Shown one piece after another: positions 61,085 through 64,000 of a stretch of 64,000 nucleotides of DNA. Under the pieces are notes generated by a model. The model had not been told where the DNA came from. It did not search any database and saw only the letters and a program-made list of their open reading frames with translations. Position 1 is the stretch's first letter; each line of letters begins with the position of its first letter. The position numbers were made by a program, and so were the translations under genes. This DNA is from Pseudomonas orientalis (GTDB lineage: Bacteria > Pseudomonadota > Gammaproteobacteria > Pseudomonadales > Pseudomonadaceae), in assembly GCF_002934065.1 (NCBI RefSeq), contig NZ_CP018049.1:4462501-4526500 (forward strand). Reading direction: 5' to 3'.

Positions 61085-61912
61085 TTATTTGGCCTGGTAG
61101 ATGATTCCCGGGCTGCATTGGACCATCTGGTAGTGATCGGGCAATCCGTTCAAGGCCTCTGAAGCCCCGAGGAATAGATACCCGCCGCGCTTGAGCGTGC
61201 CATGGATGCGCAAGAGGATGTCTTTCTTCACTTCGGCCGAGAAGTAGATCAGCACGTTGCGGCAGAACACCATGTCGAACTTGCCCAGGCTGGCGTAGCT
61301 GTCGAGCAAATTGAACGAGCGGAACTCGACGCGGTTCTTGATCGGTGCCTTGATCGCCCAGCGCCCTGCCCCCTTCGGGTCAAAGAAGCGTTGCAGGCGT
61401 TCCTGGGACAGGCCTCGGCCCAGGGCCAGGCTGTCGTACTCACCAGTCTTGCAGTTGGTGAGCATGCTGCCGGACAGGTCCGTCGCCACAATTTGCGCGC
61501 CGGCTTTCAACTGGCCCATGTTGGTCCGTTCGAATTCGTCGATGGACATGGAGATCGAATAGGGTTCCTGCCCCGAGGAGCATGCCGCCGACCAGATACG
61601 CAGGCGCTGGCCAGGGCTGGCCTTGATGGCTTCCGGCAGCACTTTGTTCTTGAGCACCTCAAAGGGGTAGGTATCGCGAAACCACAGGGTTTCGTTGGTG
61701 GTCATGGCATCGACCACCATCTCCTTGAGCCCGCTGCGCGGCTGCCCCTGGATCCGCTGGACCAACTCACCCAGGGACTTGATGCCCTGCTGTTCCATCA
61801 GCTTGTTGAGACGGCTGGATACCAGGTACTGCTTGTTTTCACCGAGCAATATGCCACAGGCTTTTTCCAGGAAAACCCGGAACTGTTCGAAATCCAAATT
61901 ACCCGTAGACAC
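61085..61912 (-). CDS. cheR: Chemotaxis protein methyltransferase CheR
   Basis: The product has 275 aa. It has the helical CheR N-terminal domain, then the SAM-binding fold with IWSAACSSGQEPYSISMSID, IVATDLSGSMLTNCKTGEY and FDMVFCRNVLIYFSAEVKKD. It methylates glutamates of chemoreceptors. It follows cheV by 43 bases; cheV-cheR pairs are typical of Pseudomonas. Confidence 0.95.
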   Translation of the reverse strand: MSTGNLDFEQFRVFLEKACGILLGENKQYLVSSRLNKLMEQQGIKSLGELVQRIQGQPRSGLKEMVVDAMTTNETLWFRDTYPFEVLKNKVLPEAIKASPGQRLRIWSAACSSGQEPYSISMSIDEFERTNMGQLKAGAQIVATDLSGSMLTNCKTGEYDSLALGRGLSQERLQRFFDPKGAGRWAIKAPIKNRVEFRSFNLLDSYASLGKFDMVFCRNVLIYFSAEVKKDILLRIHGTLKRGGYLFLGASEALNGLPDHYQMVQCSPGIIYQAK

Positions 61913-61955
61913 TGATACCGCCTCTTAAATCGTGTGATCGCCAGAGGAAACGCCC

Positions 61956-62888
61956 CTAGCCGTGATCTGCTGCCTTGATCCGGTCGACTACCCGGGATGC
62001 GAGGTCATCAGGCCGGAATTTGGCCAGGAAGTCGTCTGCACCGACCTTCTTGACCATCGCCTGGTTGAATACCCCCGACAACGAAGTATGCAGGATGATG
62101 TGCAATTTTTGCATGCGTGGATCGCTGCGTATCTCAGCCGTGAGGGTGTATCCGTCCATTTCCGGCATTTCAATGTCGGAAATCATCATCAGGAATTCTT
62201 CTTCCGGCTTCTTGCCTTCGTCCACCAACTTGCGCAAATAGTCCAGGGCTTGGCGACCGTCATTGAGGGCCACCACCTCGACGCCGACGGTTTGCAGGCA
62301 GCGCGTGACCTGCTTGCGCGCGACAGATGAATCATCCACGGTCAACACGCGCAGGGACACCGCCTTGTGCGCCGTCTCGGCATCCACTACCCCGACGGAA
62401 ATGGTCTCCGACGTGGGCGCTACCTCGGCGAGGATCTTCTCCACGTCGATGATTTCCACCAGTTGGTTATCCACCCGCGTCACGGCCGTCAGGTAGTGAT
62501 CGCGGCCGGTGCCCTTGGGCGGTGGATGGATCTCTTCCCAGTTCATGTTGACGATACGTTCCACCGAGCGCACCAGGAACCCCTGGGTCTTGGTGTTGTA
62601 CTCGGTAATGATCACGAACGGGCTTTCGCGGTCCTGCAAACCAGAGGACCCGGTGGCCATCGCCAAGTCAAGAATGGGGATGGTCGCGCCACGTATATTG
62701 GCCACGCCGCACACCACCGGACTGGACTTGGGCATGATCGTCAGCTTGGGACACTGCAACACTTCGCGCACTTTAAACACGTTGATCCCGTACAGCTGCT
62801 TGCCGTCCAGGCGAAAAAGCAACAACTCCAGGCGATTCTGCCCTACCAGCTGTGTGCGCTGGTTTACTGAATCCATTACACCTGCCAT
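61956..62888 (-). CDS. cheV: Chemotaxis coupling/receiver protein CheV
   Basis: The product has 310 aa. N-terminal CheW-like domain: LLLFRLDGKQLYGINVFKVR and GVANIRGATIPILDLAMATG. C-terminal receiver: LRVLTVDDSSVARKQVTRCL, phospho-Asp in FLMMISDIEMPEMDGYTL and Lys in GADDFLAKFRPDDLA. It links receptors to CheA and adapts by phosphorylation. AGGAG precedes the ATG. It is divergent from flgA. Confidence 0.95.
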   Translation of the reverse strand: MAGVMDSVNQRTQLVGQNRLELLLFRLDGKQLYGINVFKVREVLQCPKLTIMPKSSPVVCGVANIRGATIPILDLAMATGSSGLQDRESPFVIITEYNTKTQGFLVRSVERIVNMNWEEIHPPPKGTGRDHYLTAVTRVDNQLVEIIDVEKILAEVAPTSETISVGVVDAETAHKAVSLRVLTVDDSSVARKQVTRCLQTVGVEVVALNDGRQALDYLRKLVDEGKKPEEEFLMMISDIEMPEMDGYTLTAEIRSDPRMQKLHIILHTSLSGVFNQAMVKKVGADDFLAKFRPDDLASRVVDRIKAADHG

Positions 62889-62935
62889 GCCCAGACTCCT
62901 AAATCCCAGAGGTACGATGCGTACCCAACACTAAA

Positions 62936-62951
62936 CGGCACGAGCTTTGCT
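62936..62951 (+). promoter_or_regulatory. Sigma-54-like element close to the flgA start
   Basis: CGGCACG-N4-TTGCT fits -24/-12 spacing; the -12 element ends 12 bases before ATG 62964, so an mRNA from this site would be almost leaderless. RpoN/FleQ control of flgA is known in P. aeruginosa. Confidence 0.5.
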
Positions 62952-62963
62952 ATTTGGTTGGCT

Positions 62964-63728
62964 ATGGATATTAAAACGACAGTTTCCCGACGCGCTTGCC
63001 GCCCAAAGTATCGCAGATTGCTCTGCGCCGCGATGGCGCTGCTTGTCTGGGGCGTGGGCGTCACCGCTCGCGCCGACAACGTCACCCTGCCTGATCTCCT
63101 TATCGGCGTCACCCAGGGCTTTCTTGAATACACTGTAGAAGATTATCTGGAGACCACCCAGACACCGGGGCGCTATGAGATCCAGGTCAATCAGTTGGAC
63201 CCGCGCCTGCGCATGCCGATGTGTGACAAGGAATTGACAGCCACGCTGGAAAGCCCGGCCCAGCCTATTGGCCGTGTAACCGTCAAGGTACGGTGTGAGG
63301 GCGCCTCGCCCTGGACTGTTTTTGTGCCGGCTCAAGTCAAATTGTTCCGCGACGTTGTCGTGGTGGCGCGACCATTGAAGCGCACCGGCATCATTGGCGA
63401 TGACGACGTTGCACTGCGTGAACGGGATATCAGCCTGATCAACCAGGGTTACCTGACCTCCCTGGACCAGGCGATCGGGCAGCGGCTCACCCGACCAGTG
63501 GTCACCGACCAAGTGATTACCCTGGTTCACCTGGAGCAGGCTGAAGTCATTCGTAAAGGTGACCAGGTCGTGATTTCCGCCAGCAGCGGCGGGTTGAACG
63601 TAAAAATGCCGGGGGAAGCGCTGTCCAACGGTGGCATGAGCGAACAGATTCGCGTCAAGAACCTCAACTCCAACCGCGTGATCAAGGCGCGAGTGACAGC
63701 TCCGGGCCAAGTCGAGGTGGCGTTATAG
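62964..63728 (+). CDS. flgA: Flagellar P-ring assembly chaperone FlgA
   Basis: The product has 254 aa from ATG 62964. A long signal peptide (about 37 aa, ending VTARA) leads to a periplasmic protein with SAF-type domain: RPLKRTGIIGDDDVALRERD, DLGQRLTRPVV-like segment GQRLTRPVVTDQVITLVHLE and the C-terminal VKNLNSNRVIKARVTAPGQV. It is needed to build the P ring. The ATG has weak ribosome-site support. It precedes flgM. Confidence 0.93.
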   Translation: MDIKTTVSRRACRPKYRRLLCAAMALLVWGVGVTARADNVTLPDLLIGVTQGFLEYTVEDYLETTQTPGRYEIQVNQLDPRLRMPMCDKELTATLESPAQPIGRVTVKVRCEGASPWTVFVPAQVKLFRDVVVVARPLKRTGIIGDDDVALRERDISLINQGYLTSLDQAIGQRLTRPVVTDQVITLVHLEQAEVIRKGDQVVISASSGGLNVKMPGEALSNGGMSEQIRVKNLNSNRVIKARVTAPGQVEVAL

Positions 63729-63805
63729 ATGACTGGTACGGGGCGCCAGGTTTTCCTACACTGTGCATAGAGTGCTCCGTGCGGAGATTTATTGTCATTC
63801 GCGCC

Positions 63806-63832
63806 TAAAGTTTGTCCGGGTATTGCCGAAAA
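63806..63832 (+). promoter_or_regulatory. Sigma-28 (FliA) promoter of flgM
   Basis: TAAA (63806-63809), 15 bases, then GCCGAAAA (63825-63832) match the FliA consensus TAAA-N15-GCCGATAA with one change. It lies ~38 bases ahead of flgM. Confidence 0.85.
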
Positions 63833-63869
63833 CATGGCAAGCGTCCAAATACCCAGAGGTTTTTTGATC

Positions 63870-64000
63870 ATGGTCATTGATTTCAGCCGTTTAAATAACA
63901 CCCCGACGACGTCAGGCACTACGCGTACTGCCGGCAAGGAAAACGTAGAAGCCAAGTCCCAGCCCCTGCCGGCCAAGGCAGAGCAGGCGAGTGCGAGCCA
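63870..64000 (+). CDS. flgM: Anti-sigma-28 factor FlgM (partial, runs off the window)
   Basis: The first 43 codons are visible: MVIDFSRLNNTPTTSGTTRT then AGKENVEAKSQPLPAKAEQA. FlgM binds FliA until the hook is complete and is then exported. AGAGG precedes the start. Identification rests on N-terminal sequence, FliA promoter, and position behind flgA. Confidence 0.85.
   Translation, partial: MVIDFSRLNNTPTTSGTTRTAGKENVEAKSQPLPAKAEQASAS

Noticed and set aside
62889..62963. Possible sigma-28 promoter for cheV
   Set aside because: A GCCGTTTA sequence is present on the minus strand, but no TAAA lies at the required 15-base spacing.

Overview
The window is chromosomal DNA of a fluorescent Pseudomonas (P. 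fluorescens group). Four things point there: high GC with Pseudomonas-type codon use, at least nine REP/REPIN elements of the fluorescens type (GTGGGAGGGGGCTTGC family plus a second GTAGGAGCGAGCTTGC family), protein sequences very close to Pseudomonas orthologues, and gene order matching P. aeruginosa PAO1 blocks PA2951-PA2976 and PA1156-PA1183 as I remember them. There is no plasmid, phage or CRISPR signature. No tRNA or rRNA gene was recognised.

Layout. 1-4.0 kb: the 5' part of a MocR-type regulator, a 0.7 kb repeat-filled gap, and a small envelope operon (periplasmic binding protein, DUF4398 lipoprotein, OmpA-like lipoprotein). 4.0-7.9 kb: etfB-etfA and the divergent ETF-quinone oxidoreductase, an electron route from acyl-CoA dehydrogenases to ubiquinone. 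8.0-11.0 kb: an AraC regulator with a divergent zinc alcohol dehydrogenase, then a convergent IclR regulator. 11.1-15.5 kb: a short-chain dehydrogenase-araF-araG-araH operon for L-arabinose uptake. 15.6-17.4 kb: a GNAT acetyltransferase and three small proteins. 17.5-21.7 kb: GntR regulator, ADP-ribosylglycohydrolase, NCS1 permease and PfkB kinase, resembling the uncharacterised E. coli yegTUVW cassette but with another transporter class.

21.7-26.3 kb: DUF1285, a lipoprotein, moaA, a TetR regulator, an RgsA-like sRNA and tatD. 26.3-38.7 kb: the housekeeping block holB-tmk-mltG-pabC-fabF-acpP-fabG-fabD-plsX-rpmF-yceD, divergent maf/yceF, and rluC-HAD-sppA; pilZ, which sits between holB and tatD in PAO1, is absent. 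38.7-42.6 kb: a ~0.7 kb structured leader (rne-II position) and rne. 42.7-44.6 kb: a small Ser/Pro-rich protein and a MocA-like/XdhC maturation pair. 44.7-50.7 kb: dctA with a sigma-54 promoter and twin palindromes, an AraC regulator, a small exported protein with phoP-phoQ behind a PhoP-box-like array, and an Sfp-type phosphopantetheinyl transferase. 50.7-56.6 kb: an RstAB-like two-component system and nrdA. 56.6-57.7 kb: a papain-like, effector-looking protein of unknown function. 57.8-64.0 kb: flgBCDE, cheR, cheV, flgA and the start of flgM, with sigma-54 and sigma-28 promoters visible.

The observations I rate highest are the near-fully paired three-way-junction repeat at 1693-1781, the Yeg-like nucleoside cassette, the four helically phased hexamers upstream of the phoPQ operon, the effector-like gene at the nrdA/flgE junction, the apparent loss of pilZ, and the consensus promoter that would make the yceD-rpmF-plsX mRNA leaderless.
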